64,000 bases of DNA from Halobacteriovorax sp. JY17. Lineage in GTDB: Bacteria; Bdellovibrionota; Bacteriovoracia; Bacteriovoracales; Bacteriovoracaceae. Where the stretch lies: assembly GCF_002753895.1 (NCBI RefSeq), contig NZ_NJER01000001.1, forward strand, positions 1-64,000, in the 5' to 3' direction. The position numbers and the translations under genes were made by a program. Positions 8,434 through 17,345 of the stretch are shown piece by piece (the stretch's first letter is position 1; every line of letters starts with the position of its first letter). The notes under the pieces were generated by a model, which did not search any database, was not told the origin of the DNA, and was given only the letters and a program-made list of their open reading frames with translations.

Positions 8434-8772
8434 ATGAAAAAAATAAAATTGATGACACTCCTTTTGGCCCTAGTTAGCTCTATTTCAATTTCTGCACGTG
8501 AGTTTAACTGTAATATTAAAATGAATGGTGAAGAAGTTCATAATACTTCTTTCAAAGTCTCAGCAGGAGAGAGCATTAAGTTTGCAGATTCTCCTTCTTT
8601 GAAATTTTATTTAAAGTCTATGAAAGATGATAAATTCGAATTACAAGCCTATGATGTTGAAAAGGCCTCAAGAACTTATGCAATTGGTAAAGTAAGAGAG
8701 TCTGGAGATATTTTAAACTATACTTTGTGGACTCGATCAGCGCTCATAGAATCTGAATGTCTATTGAAATAG
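8434..8772 (+). CDS. Small exported protein of unknown function
   Basis: This 112-residue protein has a signal peptide ending near residue 21 (..SISISA-RE) and a mature beta-rich region with two cysteines (about residues 25 and 109) that could form a disulfide. No family was recognised. It follows the kinase gene by 43 bp of AT-rich sequence. Confidence 0.65.
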   Translation: MKKIKLMTLLLALVSSISISAREFNCNIKMNGEEVHNTSFKVSAGESIKFADSPSLKFYLKSMKDDKFELQAYDVEKASRTYAIGKVRESGDILNYTLWTRSALIESECLLK

Positions 8773-8858
8773 TCAGGTAATTCTTCCCAGTCAACTAGAT
8801 CTCACTAAATTTCTTTGATGAACTTCCGTTAAGTATTTAATTAGTTAGCGGAGGTTTT

Positions 8859-9743
8859 ATGAAGTATATATTGATTCTCATTGGTCTTATTTCCATAAGT
8901 TGCACTATGGGACTTAAAGATAGGGAAATCGACTGGGAAGAGATAGCTTATATGAATGGTCATAACTACTATGAAGATGTGACTGTTGAAAAGATGACGA
9001 GAAATCCTTCTGCAATTGCAAAAGAAAAGAAAGAGGTGGATCAATGCTCTGATCAGACACAAGAAGAGCTAGATAATCTAGATGAAATGATTCTTAAGTT
9101 TGATGGTAAGATTCATTCTCCTAGTGATTATGATCATACCGTTGCAGGGCTTCAGCGCTTTATTGAAGATAGTGGCCTCACTAAGTATTTTAGTGCGAGA
9201 GAGATGATTAGCGCTAATAATAAATCTGTTGCTAGAAAATGTGGTTATGAAAACCTACTGCCAAGTAGATGTAGATGGAAGTCCGCTGTCGCTCAAGGTC
9301 TGCTTGCTGTTGAGCTTAGAAACGAAATTAATAAGGGAAGTAAATCAGCTTCAGGAATTCACCTTAGAAACTGGTGGAGGCCAACTTGTTATAACTCAAG
9401 TGTTGGCGGCGCTAAAAGTAGTGATCACGTTCAAGCGAGAGGCTTTGATTTAGACTTTAATACGCCAAAAGAGAGAGCGATAGCTCAAGCTTATCTATGT
9501 AAAATGTACAAAGATGGAAAGCCTTTAAGTTTACAAGTTGGAATTGGCTGCCAGACACTACATGTAGGAATAGGCTCCCCAAAGAGGCTTTCAAATTATC
9601 CAAAAGACGGGTCTCGCTTTTGGAAATATGGGTCTTTAAATAATTGTTCTATCAAGAGAATTAAAGAAGATGATTGCTGGAAGTTTGGTGAGGACGGAAA
9701 GCTTCATATTCACACTGAAGACGGTGGGAGTGGTGTCCTCTAA
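8859..9743 (+). CDS. M15-like zinc peptidase lipoprotein (D,D-carboxypeptidase fold)
   Basis: This 294-residue protein has a signal peptide with a lipobox-like SISC (Cys15), so it may be lipidated. Residues about 110-240 match the peptidase M15 fold: a FSAREMISAN start, the zinc motif SDHVQARGFDLDF with His190 and Asp197, and a second zinc histidine in TLHVGIGS (His235). M15 enzymes cleave D-Ala peptides of peptidoglycan, so a role in remodelling its own or another cell's wall is likely. The N-terminal 100 residues and the Cys-rich C-terminus are not part of the core. A strong GGAGG precedes the ATG. Confidence 0.8.
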   Translation: MKYILILIGLISISCTMGLKDREIDWEEIAYMNGHNYYEDVTVEKMTRNPSAIAKEKKEVDQCSDQTQEELDNLDEMILKFDGKIHSPSDYDHTVAGLQRFIEDSGLTKYFSAREMISANNKSVARKCGYENLLPSRCRWKSAVAQGLLAVELRNEINKGSKSASGIHLRNWWRPTCYNSSVGGAKSSDHVQARGFDLDFNTPKERAIAQAYLCKMYKDGKPLSLQVGIGCQTLHVGIGSPKRLSNYPKDGSRFWKYGSLNNCSIKRIKEDDCWKFGEDGKLHIHTEDGGSGVL

Positions 9744-9747
9744 ATAG

Positions 9748-9766
9748 ATAGTTTTTACAAAACTAT
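9748..9766 (+). terminator. Weak AT-rich hairpin after the M15-like gene
   Basis: An 8-bp perfect stem (ATAGTTTT, three-base loop, AAAACTAT) lies just after the stop codon and is followed by a poor T-tract. It may be a weak terminator. The stem has only two G-C pairs. Confidence 0.3.
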
Positions 9767-9821
9767 TTAAATAATCCCCTTTAATAGGTACTTTCGCGAG
9801 GTACATATTAATGGGGGAATA

Positions 9822-11516
9822 ATGAACGTTTTACTAAAGCTGTCTCTAGTTGCTTCTTTTTTAGCGACACCTGTACTTGCTTCGTCAAAGAAATCAATTC
9901 AATGGAATATTAGTAATCGTTCTTGGAATTCAAGTTTTGAAAGAGAATATTCAGAATTTATCGCAGGAATTGGTAAAGCAAAGAAAGAGGGACATTGCTC
10001 AACAACAGATGAGTGCCTCAGAAGCTCAAAAGCAAATCCTAAATATTATAACTTAAATCCTTCACATTTAGATTCTATCTTTGCAGATTGCGCTGATCTT
10101 CCGTATGTCCTTAGGGCCTACTTTAGTTGGATGAATAATTTACCTTTCTCTTATCCAAATGCTCTCTTACCTGCCAATTGGTTCACTGCTGAGAATCAAG
10201 TGATTTTAGAGGAAATTGCACAGCTTCAATCAGAATTAACTGACGCTGGATTTATTCGAAAGAGAGTAATTAAAGCGAGAATTAAAAAGCTTAGAAAAGA
10301 GTTGAATGGTGGAAGTCGAAAAGTTCCTGACCTAAGATATAATGCAAACGGAAATGTTATTAAGACAAAGAGATTTGTCGAAAGTGGCGACAGTATAAAT
10401 GAGGTTTTGAGAAGTATTAGTATGAGTATTTCTACTGCATCTTTTAGAACTAATGCATCTGAAAGTGGCGAAGGAAGAAAGTTTAGAGATACTTATCCAG
10501 TAAAAGTTAGTAGGGACTCGATCGTTCCGGGGACAATTCTATATGATCCAAACGGACATATTGCTGTAGTTTATGAAGTGACAAAAAATGGGAAGATTCA
10601 CTTAATAGATGCACATCCTGATAACTCTTTAACAGCAATTACATATGGAGAGAAGTTCTCAAGAACCTCTGTAAAAATAGGAGGAGGATTCTCCAATTGG
10701 AGACCTTTCTCTTATGTTGACTCTAGTGTTGAATTTGAAAGTAATGAAGAGTTAGAAAATTACTCTCTTGATCAATTTCAAAAAAGTAATGAATTCATCT
10801 TCAATGATAGAGAAATGAACTTCTATGAATTCGTTAGGAACAAACTCTCGATTGGAAATCTTGTTTACGATCCAATTCTTGAATTGAGAGAACTCCTTGG
10901 AGAACTCTGCTATGACTTTAAAGAGAGAAAGTCTTCTGTTGATAAAGCAATTGCTGAAAAGTTACATTTAAAGAATCATCCAAACGAGCTTCCTAGAAAT
11001 ATATATGGAACAGATGGTGAGTGGGAGTCTTTCTCAACACCATCAAGAGATGCGAGATTGAAGGCATCTATAAGAGGGGGGCGCGATCTTGTAGAGAAAA
11101 TCTTAAAGCTTAACTCAGAGAATGACCCTGCGGTTGTCTACGTAGGGAAGAATTTAAAAGAAGACTTAAGAAATCTTTACTTTGAGGAAAGTAGAAAGTG
11201 TTCTGTGAAAATAAATTCTTCTATTGGGGAAGAGTTATCACTAAACCTAGATGAAATGCTTTCAACTATTTATAAGCAATCCTTTGACCCATACCATTGT
11301 ATTGAACTCAGGTGGGGACTTCTTAGTGATGAGCACTTGAGTAATTGTGTTAGCTCGAAAGAAAGCTTGGAGTGGTATTACGAGGAACAGGGCCTAAGAA
11401 ATACTATAGATAGGGACTATTCTATACGAATGGATTACGGACTTTCAGAGCTTGGAAGTGCCGATATTTCAAACGTTTATCAAGAGAATATATCCATACT
11501 TGATATCATTAGATAG
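9822..11516 (+). CDS. Large secreted protein with possible NlpC/P60-like (papain-fold) core
   Basis: This 564-residue protein has a signal peptide cleaved near residue 20 (..PVLA-SS). The region 80-280 contains ADCADLPYVLRAYF (Cys90) and later NGHIAVVYEV (His246) plus LIDAHPDN (Asp263, His265). The order Cys, His, polar residue and the 'GHIAVV' strand resemble NlpC/P60 or CHAP cysteine peptidases acting on peptidoglycan, but a helical insertion of about 100 residues separates them. The C-terminal half (300-564) is charged and helical with several cysteines and is unassigned. The function is an inference. It is followed after 43 bp by the binding-protein/Cache gene. Confidence 0.55.
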   Translation: MNVLLKLSLVASFLATPVLASSKKSIQWNISNRSWNSSFEREYSEFIAGIGKAKKEGHCSTTDECLRSSKANPKYYNLNPSHLDSIFADCADLPYVLRAYFSWMNNLPFSYPNALLPANWFTAENQVILEEIAQLQSELTDAGFIRKRVIKARIKKLRKELNGGSRKVPDLRYNANGNVIKTKRFVESGDSINEVLRSISMSISTASFRTNASESGEGRKFRDTYPVKVSRDSIVPGTILYDPNGHIAVVYEVTKNGKIHLIDAHPDNSLTAITYGEKFSRTSVKIGGGFSNWRPFSYVDSSVEFESNEELENYSLDQFQKSNEFIFNDREMNFYEFVRNKLSIGNLVYDPILELRELLGELCYDFKERKSSVDKAIAEKLHLKNHPNELPRNIYGTDGEWESFSTPSRDARLKASIRGGRDLVEKILKLNSENDPAVVYVGKNLKEDLRNLYFEESRKCSVKINSSIGEELSLNLDEMLSTIYKQSFDPYHCIELRWGLLSDEHLSNCVSSKESLEWYYEEQGLRNTIDRDYSIRMDYGLSELGSADISNVYQENISILDIIR

Positions 11517-11559
11517 ATGTAGGGCTTTACAAAAAAGTAACTATAATTTATTGTATAGT

Positions 11560-12690
11560 ATGATAAAAATACTCGTTACAATTATGTTATTGGCAAGCTT
11601 AAACTCTTTTTCAAATGAGCTTAAGATTGCCATTTCTGAAACTAATCTAGGCGGACTAAATCAGAGTCTAATTTCTTCTATACTTTCATGTAGTACTAAA
11701 ATTCCAAAAGAAAAAATAAGTATTAAAAGCTTTCCCAGTCTCCGCGGAAGACAAGAATTTTTAAATAGATCTGTTGATGGTTATTATCCTGTAATATTTG
11801 ATAACCATACAAAGAACAATGGGCTTTCTCCTCTTTATATAGACGAAGTTTTATTAATTAGCCTTAAAGGTATTCCTCTTAAGAATATTTCTCTTGGTCT
11901 CGTTAAAGGGGACAATGATCAATACTTAAAAAAGTTTGAAACTTTTAAAGTCTCTTTCTCTGTGCTTAATGCGCAGACTTTATTTAAAGGACTTGAGGAA
12001 AGAAGAGCTGAAGCTATTATTGTCAAGAGGTCTCAGATTCCTGATTCGTTTGATCTTTCTAATTATGACTTAAAATCTCTCGAATATGTAGAGTCGGGAA
12101 TAGAGTTAAATACGAGCTTCTATAAGAAAGTAGGGATGGGGAAGATTGAAGTAAAGCAGGCCTATAGTGATTGCTTAGAAAAAGTTAATTTTCTCTTAGA
12201 GCATAAGAGGAGAAAGAGTATTGCTGAGCACTTAAGAAGAGAGGTTCTATTAATTCAAAAATCTCTAAGTATTGAGAGAAAGAAAGTTTCTAATATTGAA
12301 GCGAAGGAAAAAAACTGGAGAGACGGGTCTAAAGGAATTAATCTAGTTCAAAAAATACTTAAAAGCGAAGAAAGTAATGGACTTAAAAAAGCCCTTTCTC
12401 ATCTTGATTTTATTACTGAGGCATTTATCTTTAATTATCAAGGAGCAATTTTAGGAGGGATTTCTAAAACAAGTGACTTTGATCAATCAGATGAAGAAAA
12501 ATACCAAATTGTTAAATCACAAAAAGAATTTAATCTCAGTAATATAACAGATCTTTACTATGATGCATCTTCTGGGGCTTTTCAAATAGGAATTATGATA
12601 CGACTAGAAGATAAGAAAGGTGACTTTTCTGGTGGAGTCTATATTGGGGCCAATATTAATAAAATACTAACCCACTATAAGATTAATTAA
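11560..12690 (+). CDS. Periplasmic protein with solute-binding-like and Cache-like domains
   Basis: This 376-residue protein has a signal peptide (about 1-18). Residues 20-215 look like a degenerate family 3 solute-binding domain (LKIAISETN start). Residues about 245-372 resemble a PDC/Cache sensor domain: EAFIFNYQGAILGGISKTSD, a DEEKYQ segment, DLYYDASSGAFQIGI and a closing GGVYIGANINK. Cache domains normally sit outside the membrane on receptors, but here no membrane helix or output domain follows. ATG 11560 gives a clean signal peptide; the longer frame from 11452 would overlap the previous gene. A freely exported ligand-binding or signalling protein is the best guess. Confidence 0.6.
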   Translation: MIKILVTIMLLASLNSFSNELKIAISETNLGGLNQSLISSILSCSTKIPKEKISIKSFPSLRGRQEFLNRSVDGYYPVIFDNHTKNNGLSPLYIDEVLLISLKGIPLKNISLGLVKGDNDQYLKKFETFKVSFSVLNAQTLFKGLEERRAEAIIVKRSQIPDSFDLSNYDLKSLEYVESGIELNTSFYKKVGMGKIEVKQAYSDCLEKVNFLLEHKRRKSIAEHLRREVLLIQKSLSIERKKVSNIEAKEKNWRDGSKGINLVQKILKSEESNGLKKALSHLDFITEAFIFNYQGAILGGISKTSDFDQSDEEKYQIVKSQKEFNLSNITDLYYDASSGAFQIGIMIRLEDKKGDFSGGVYIGANINKILTHYKIN

Positions 12691-13075
12691 GGTCTTTACA
12701 GGACCAATTTGTAGAGTGAACTTCGTGGGAAGGAATTCTAGCAAATGCCCAAAAGTTACCGTCTATAGCCGATCTTACTTTATCAACTCGTATACGAAAA
12801 TTTCCAGTTGTAAATTCCTGCACTCTTCCCTCATATCTTGAAAGAAGATTTACCTTCTTATAGTAGTGTTTTATTTGACCATTCTCTAATGAATTAACTT
12901 TTATCTCATGGAAAGTATTTCTACTACCTAAGTTTGATCGATAGATAAAGGCATCATCTACACCTGAATTTTCATCAAGGCTTACACAGCGGTAGAGGGC
13001 CTGTCTTTTGGGGGTTAGTCCAGCATAGGCTGACGAAGCTAAGAGAATTGAAAATAAGCAGACTAAATTCTTCAT
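12683..13075 (-). CDS. Small exported protein of unknown function
   Basis: This 130-residue protein has a signal peptide ending near residue 18 (..SSAYA-GL). The mature part is basic, beta-rich and has two cysteines (near residues 30 and 126). No family was recognised. The gene overlaps the end of the convergent upstream gene by 8 bp. A Shine-Dalgarno (AAGGAA) precedes the ATG. Confidence 0.65.
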   Translation of the reverse strand: MKNLVCLFSILLASSAYAGLTPKRQALYRCVSLDENSGVDDAFIYRSNLGSRNTFHEIKVNSLENGQIKHYYKKVNLLSRYEGRVQEFTTGNFRIRVDKVRSAIDGNFWAFARIPSHEVHSTNWSCKDLN

Positions 13076-13177
13076 AATAATTTCCTTTGAAGAACTCAGT
13101 ATATCAATATTTATTCAAAGGATATATGAGAAGAAAAACCTTCTATGACGCGAGGCTTTCTCTTCATAATTAGTTGT

Positions 13178-13205
13178 TTGCAATCATAAATAAGGACTCT
13201 AGAAT
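13178..13205 (+). promoter_or_regulatory. Candidate sigma-70 type promoter for the AAA ATPase/MscS operon
   Basis: A -35-like TTGCAA (13178-13183) and a -10-like TAGAAT (13200-13205) are separated by 16 bp. The -10 box ends 28 bp upstream of the TTG start at 13234, which fits a short leader. The assignment is by consensus only. Confidence 0.45.
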
Positions 13206-13233
13206 AGTTTAAATCCCTATTTTGGAGCCAAAT

Positions 13234-16200
13234 TTGAAGAATATATTACTATTCACTTTCTGCCTTACTTTTGTATTTGATGCTGTTGCTTCCACTAGGT
13301 GTATTCAGAGTGAAGTCATCTCTTTGAATGATACTGTTGTGGGAAATATTCAACAACGAAAAGTAGGAATTCATAAAGTTTTAGAAGGAGGGGGGGGAGA
13401 TAGTTCTCTTATATGGAATGTCTTCGGATACGACTTTAATTTTTCTAAAACAAATGAATATATTAAAAATCTAGAGAGAGTTAATAAGGACTCAAAAGGA
13501 GTTGTACCTGAGTATGAGTTCCTCTCAAATTGCTTAGTAGAGTTAAAATTAGTTAAGCGTTTGAAAAAATTTGAGCTTCTATCAAAAGAGTATAATAACT
13601 TAAAAATAGAATTATTTAAGAAGAATCAATTATTAAATAACTCTATTAAGCTAAATATCGATTCAAATAGTGCAATTCCTTCTCTTGCTAGAGAGGTAAA
13701 TGAAGAATTTTTAAAATTAGAAAAAAATAGAAGGGAGATCGAAAAATCCCTTGCCAAAAATGAAGCAAAGGTTGCAAATAAAACCTCTTCTAAAGAAATT
13801 ACTTTCTATGAGAACTCCTTATTAAAATTTAGATTAGAGCTTCTTAATACAAAGGGACTTTACAATAGAAACTTGCAACAAAAAATTGAATACTTTAATC
13901 TAAAATCGTTAAAGCTATCAAATTTATCTTCGTCTTTTGAAAGCCTTGAAATGAAAAGAGTTGAGAGTCAATTTGTAGAGGTTGAAAAGATATGGAAAGA
14001 AGTTACAAAGCAGAACTTCTACGATCTTATTAAGAGTGTAATCAATTTCAACTTGCCTCGTGTTCCTGGAGCACTTCAAGCGAAAACAGGGATTTCTGAA
14101 GAAGAATTAGAGAATTTAGAACGTGAGCGCTCAAAGCTTTTTAGCTTAAGAAAAGAAGCTATTTCTGACTTAACAAAGAAGAAAGAAGAAGAGTTAAAAC
14201 TTTTAAACAACCTTCTCATTCAAATAAATTCACTTAGAAGTAATTACTATAATAAAATAGGTATTGGTTTCTTGTCTGGAAGAATGTTGTCATCTGCTTA
14301 CTTTGGATCTTTAAAGAATGAAATCTATGCGTCTCCATATCGGATATTAAATTATCTCTATTCGAAATATCTCTACGCGCATGAGAAAATCTCTCTTGGA
14401 AGAGATGGTATTACTGAACTTTGTTTAAATCTCTTTAAATATGTTTTCATTGTGCTTGCTCTTCTAAGTTTTAGATTAGTTTTAAATAAAACATATGAAT
14501 ACTTAGAGAGTAAGAACAGAGGATTGATTAATAGAAGGAAGAGGTCTCGAGTTTTTAGTTATCTAACAACTATTTGGAATAAGCATAGTGATAACTTCTA
14601 TAGTGTATCTTGGCTTTTAATTCTATGTCTTATTTCTTATCTTGGAGTTCTAGATAATATAGCAATTGTATTAGATATTTTCATTATTCTTGTTATTACA
14701 AAAATCATTCGCTCTATTGTTATTTTATTTTTAAGTACAGTCTCCTCAATAGATACAAGGAACTTTAGATCGTTTAAAATTAAGGCCGAAGATACAGCAG
14801 GAAAGTTTGCAAATATTTTTCTTGTTTACTCTCTCATAATGGTTTTCTTAAACTTAACTGTTGGAAGAGTATATATATATTCAATTGTTAAGGTCCTTGC
14901 CATTATTTACTCATTCTATCAGGTTATGGAAACTTCTTCTGCATGGTCGGGGGAATTTAGCCGCTATACAGAGAAGAAATTTTCTGGAGTTATTGTAGAT
15001 AAGATAGAGAGCTTTTTTAAAATATTACCTAAGAAGCTACAGGCTATTTTTAGTTTTATCTTTATTATTATCTTAACAGCTATAGATATTTTTATTAAGG
15101 CCACTGAGAATTTTGCAATTTCTAAGAAGATTTCGGCAAACCTCTTTAAAAAACAAATTGAGAGTGTCGAAGTTGAAGATGGTGCGGATGTTAAAATTCC
15201 AGTCGAATATAAAGAGAAGTTCTCCTTTCATTCTCTTGAAGTAGATGACCACTATGTTGATCATACAAAAGAAGTCGAAGAATCTATTTGCAAAGAAGTT
15301 TCTGAGTGGGTTGAAGGGAAATCGGAGGAGCACTCTGTCGTTGTTTATGGTGACAAAGGAATAGGAAAGACGACTTTATTAAAGAAAGTTATCCAAGACC
15401 TAAGGGGTGAGTATAACGAAGATTTAGAGTATATTTACACTAAAGTACCAGCTAAAACGATTGATAAAGATAAGGTCCACCGTTTTATCGAAACATCTCT
15501 TGGATTTGAAGAAGAGGGGTCTTTTGATTTATATAAACTAGATAAGCAGTTAGCTAAGAAAACGATTCTTGTTATTGATGAGGCTCAAAACTTATTTCTC
15601 TCTCATACAAAAGGTTTTTCTGCTTATAATGGTTTGCTTAATATGATTAACCTTGGTACGGAAAATATTTTCTGGGTACTTTCTTTTAATAAGTATAGTT
15701 GGCTTTATTTGGATAGAGCTTTTGGGCGTAGTCAATTCTTTAGAAATATCTTTGCTCTTAAAGGGTGGGATGATACTGCCATAAAAGAGTTAGTTCTAAA
15801 GAGACATAGAAGTTCTGAATTTAAGCTTTCCTATGATCTATTGATTAACGCAACAAGATCTCAAGATGAGATCGATAGATATACGACGATAGAGGCAAAG
15901 TTCTTTAAGCTCCTATGGGAGCTTTCCCGTGGTAATCCAAGAGCTGCACTCTATCTCTGGCTAACTTCTCTCTCTAGAAGAAATCGCCATACATTTAATG
16001 TACATATTCCAAAAGATGCAGATTTAGATAGTTTAGATAAACTTGCTGACGATATTTTCTTTGTTATTGCCGATGTTTTAAAGCATGAGAATTTATCTCC
16101 TTCTGAGATTGAAAGTACTACAAATCTCCCGAAAGGAATTGTCCGAAATGCAATAAAAGTAGGACAAGAGAGAAACTTTTTTTATAAAGATAAACATGGA

Positions 16201-16278
16201 AGATATATGATTGAAATATCTTCTCAATACGGTCTTATTAAGTATTTAAGATCAAAGAATTTTATATATGGATACTAA
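13234..16278 (+). CDS. Coiled-coil, multi-pass membrane AAA-type ATPase coupled to an MscS channel
   Basis: This 1014-residue protein starts at TTG 13234, six bases after GGAG, which gives a clean signal peptide (MKNILLFTF..AVAS). Order of parts: a periplasmic, largely coiled-coil region (about 20-390); five to six membrane helices (about 398-620); and a cytoplasmic ATPase with Walker A GDKGIGKT at 706-713 and Walker B TILVIDEAQ near 777-785. A helical region and a probable winged helix follow (about 925-1010). The ATPase resembles AAA_22/STAND-type switches. The periplasmic coiled coil plus helices recall the N-terminal part of MscK-like channels. The last 11 bp overlap the MscS gene, so the two are translationally coupled and probably form one complex. 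The function is inferred. Confidence 0.8.
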   Translation: MKNILLFTFCLTFVFDAVASTRCIQSEVISLNDTVVGNIQQRKVGIHKVLEGGGGDSSLIWNVFGYDFNFSKTNEYIKNLERVNKDSKGVVPEYEFLSNCLVELKLVKRLKKFELLSKEYNNLKIELFKKNQLLNNSIKLNIDSNSAIPSLAREVNEEFLKLEKNRREIEKSLAKNEAKVANKTSSKEITFYENSLLKFRLELLNTKGLYNRNLQQKIEYFNLKSLKLSNLSSSFESLEMKRVESQFVEVEKIWKEVTKQNFYDLIKSVINFNLPRVPGALQAKTGISEEELENLERERSKLFSLRKEAISDLTKKKEEELKLLNNLLIQINSLRSNYYNKIGIGFLSGRMLSSAYFGSLKNEIYASPYRILNYLYSKYLYAHEKISLGRDGITELCLNLFKYVFIVLALLSFRLVLNKTYEYLESKNRGLINRRKRSRVFSYLTTIWNKHSDNFYSVSWLLILCLISYLGVLDNIAIVLDIFIILVITKIIRSIVILFLSTVSSIDTRNFRSFKIKAEDTAGKFANIFLVYSLIMVFLNLTVGRVYIYSIVKVLAIIYSFYQVMETSSAWSGEFSRYTEKKFSGVIVDKIESFFKILPKKLQAIFSFIFIIILTAIDIFIKATENFAISKKISANLFKKQIESVEVEDGADVKIPVEYKEKFSFHSLEVDDHYVDHTKEVEESICKEVSEWVEGKSEEHSVVVYGDKGIGKTTLLKKVIQDLRGEYNEDLEYIYTKVPAKTIDKDKVHRFIETSLGFEEEGSFDLYKLDKQLAKKTILVIDEAQNLFLSHTKGFSAYNGLLNMINLGTENIFWVLSFNKYSWLYLDRAFGRSQFFRNIFALKGWDDTAIKELVLKRHRSSEFKLSYDLLINATRSQDEIDRYTTIEAKFFKLLWELSRGNPRAALYLWLTSLSRRNRHTFNVHIPKDADLDSLDKLADDIFFVIADVLKHENLSPSEIESTTNLPKGIVRNAIKVGQERNFFYKDKHGRYMIEISSQYGLIKYLRSKNFIYGY

Positions 16279-17080
16279 TATTGGTAATTTAGTTTTTGAC
16301 TTCTTTAAAGTAGATAAGATCTTTCTATTTATATTTCTTATTGCTCTTATTGTGCTCTTTATTCGACTTGTAAATTTATGGTCTGAAAAATTTCAAGAGA
16401 AACTCTCAGGGAGAAGACTCCTTATTCTCCAAATTACGACAGTCTTCTCCTTTGCAACGTACCTGATTGGAACGCTTGGGGCCTTCTACTTTGTTTTTAG
16501 ACCTTCTAAGGAGTTACTACTCACAGTTGGTGGTTCAGCTGCTGTTGCCTTTGGTTTTGCTTTGAAAGACTTAGTGGGCTCTGTTATCGCAGGCTTTATT
16601 CTCCTCTTTGATAGACCTTTTCAGGTTGGTGATAGAGTGACCTATGGAGATAGTTACGGAGAAATTAAGAGTATCGGATTAAGATCAGTAAAGTTACAAA
16701 CATTGAATGATGATACTGTAACAATTCCCAATTCAAAATTTCTAACTGACACAGTTGCAAGTGGAAATAGTGGAGCGCTTGATATGATGATTGTGACACC
16801 ATTCTATATTTCAATACATGAAGATTTGGACCGGGTGAGACAGCTTCTTCATGAAGTTGTAATTACGAGTCGTTTTGTCTTTCTTGAAAAGCCTGTCACT
16901 ATTATTTTTGAAGAGATGCCACTTTCAAATGATTTCGTCATTAAAGTAAATGTAAAGGCCTACGTCTTAGATGTGAAATTTGAAAAAGCCTTCCTTACAG
17001 ATATAACGATTAGAGGAAGTAAGATTCTTAGAGAATTTAATATTAAGAGACCTAATTCCACTAATCTAAGTGAAGTATAA
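16268..17080 (+). CDS. MscS-family mechanosensitive channel
   Basis: This 270-residue protein has three membrane segments (about 15-35, 55-78 and 85-110). The pore helix and following domain match MscS: GGSAAVAFGFALKDLVGSV, then FDRPFQVGDRV, GEIKSIGLRSVKLQTLNDD and TIPNSKF. MscS channels open under membrane tension and release solutes in osmotic downshock. The start ATG overlaps the 3' end of the ATPase gene by 11 bp. This suggests the ATPase regulates or localises the channel. A small hairpin with arms TAAAGAT/ATCTTTA at 17123-17145 follows the gene and could be a weak terminator. Confidence 0.92.
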   Translation: MDTNIGNLVFDFFKVDKIFLFIFLIALIVLFIRLVNLWSEKFQEKLSGRRLLILQITTVFSFATYLIGTLGAFYFVFRPSKELLLTVGGSAAVAFGFALKDLVGSVIAGFILLFDRPFQVGDRVTYGDSYGEIKSIGLRSVKLQTLNDDTVTIPNSKFLTDTVASGNSGALDMMIVTPFYISIHEDLDRVRQLLHEVVITSRFVFLEKPVTIIFEEMPLSNDFVIKVNVKAYVLDVKFEKAFLTDITIRGSKILREFNIKRPNSTNLSEV

Positions 17081-17345
17081 ACGACCTAAATGACAATAGA
17101 ACTTGACACTTTCTAGATTATTTAAAGATATCATGATGATCTTTAGGTAATCTTTTATTTGAAAAAATCTTAATAATTAAGAGCTTAATCTTAAGTTTTT
17201 AATCACTTGGAGACCCATTATAAAGAAGGGTTTAATTTAGTTAAATTCAGTTAACTTCTTTAACTTATTTCTTAACTTTCCCACTTAGTATATCCGAAGA
17301 GTTGTTTAGACATAAATTTTATCTAATAATTATGAGGAGTTTTAT

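Noticed and set aside
17302-17330. Promoter TTGTTT-17-AATAAT before the PAS chemoreceptor
   Set aside because: Transcription from it would start inside the Shine-Dalgarno, leaving no usable leader.
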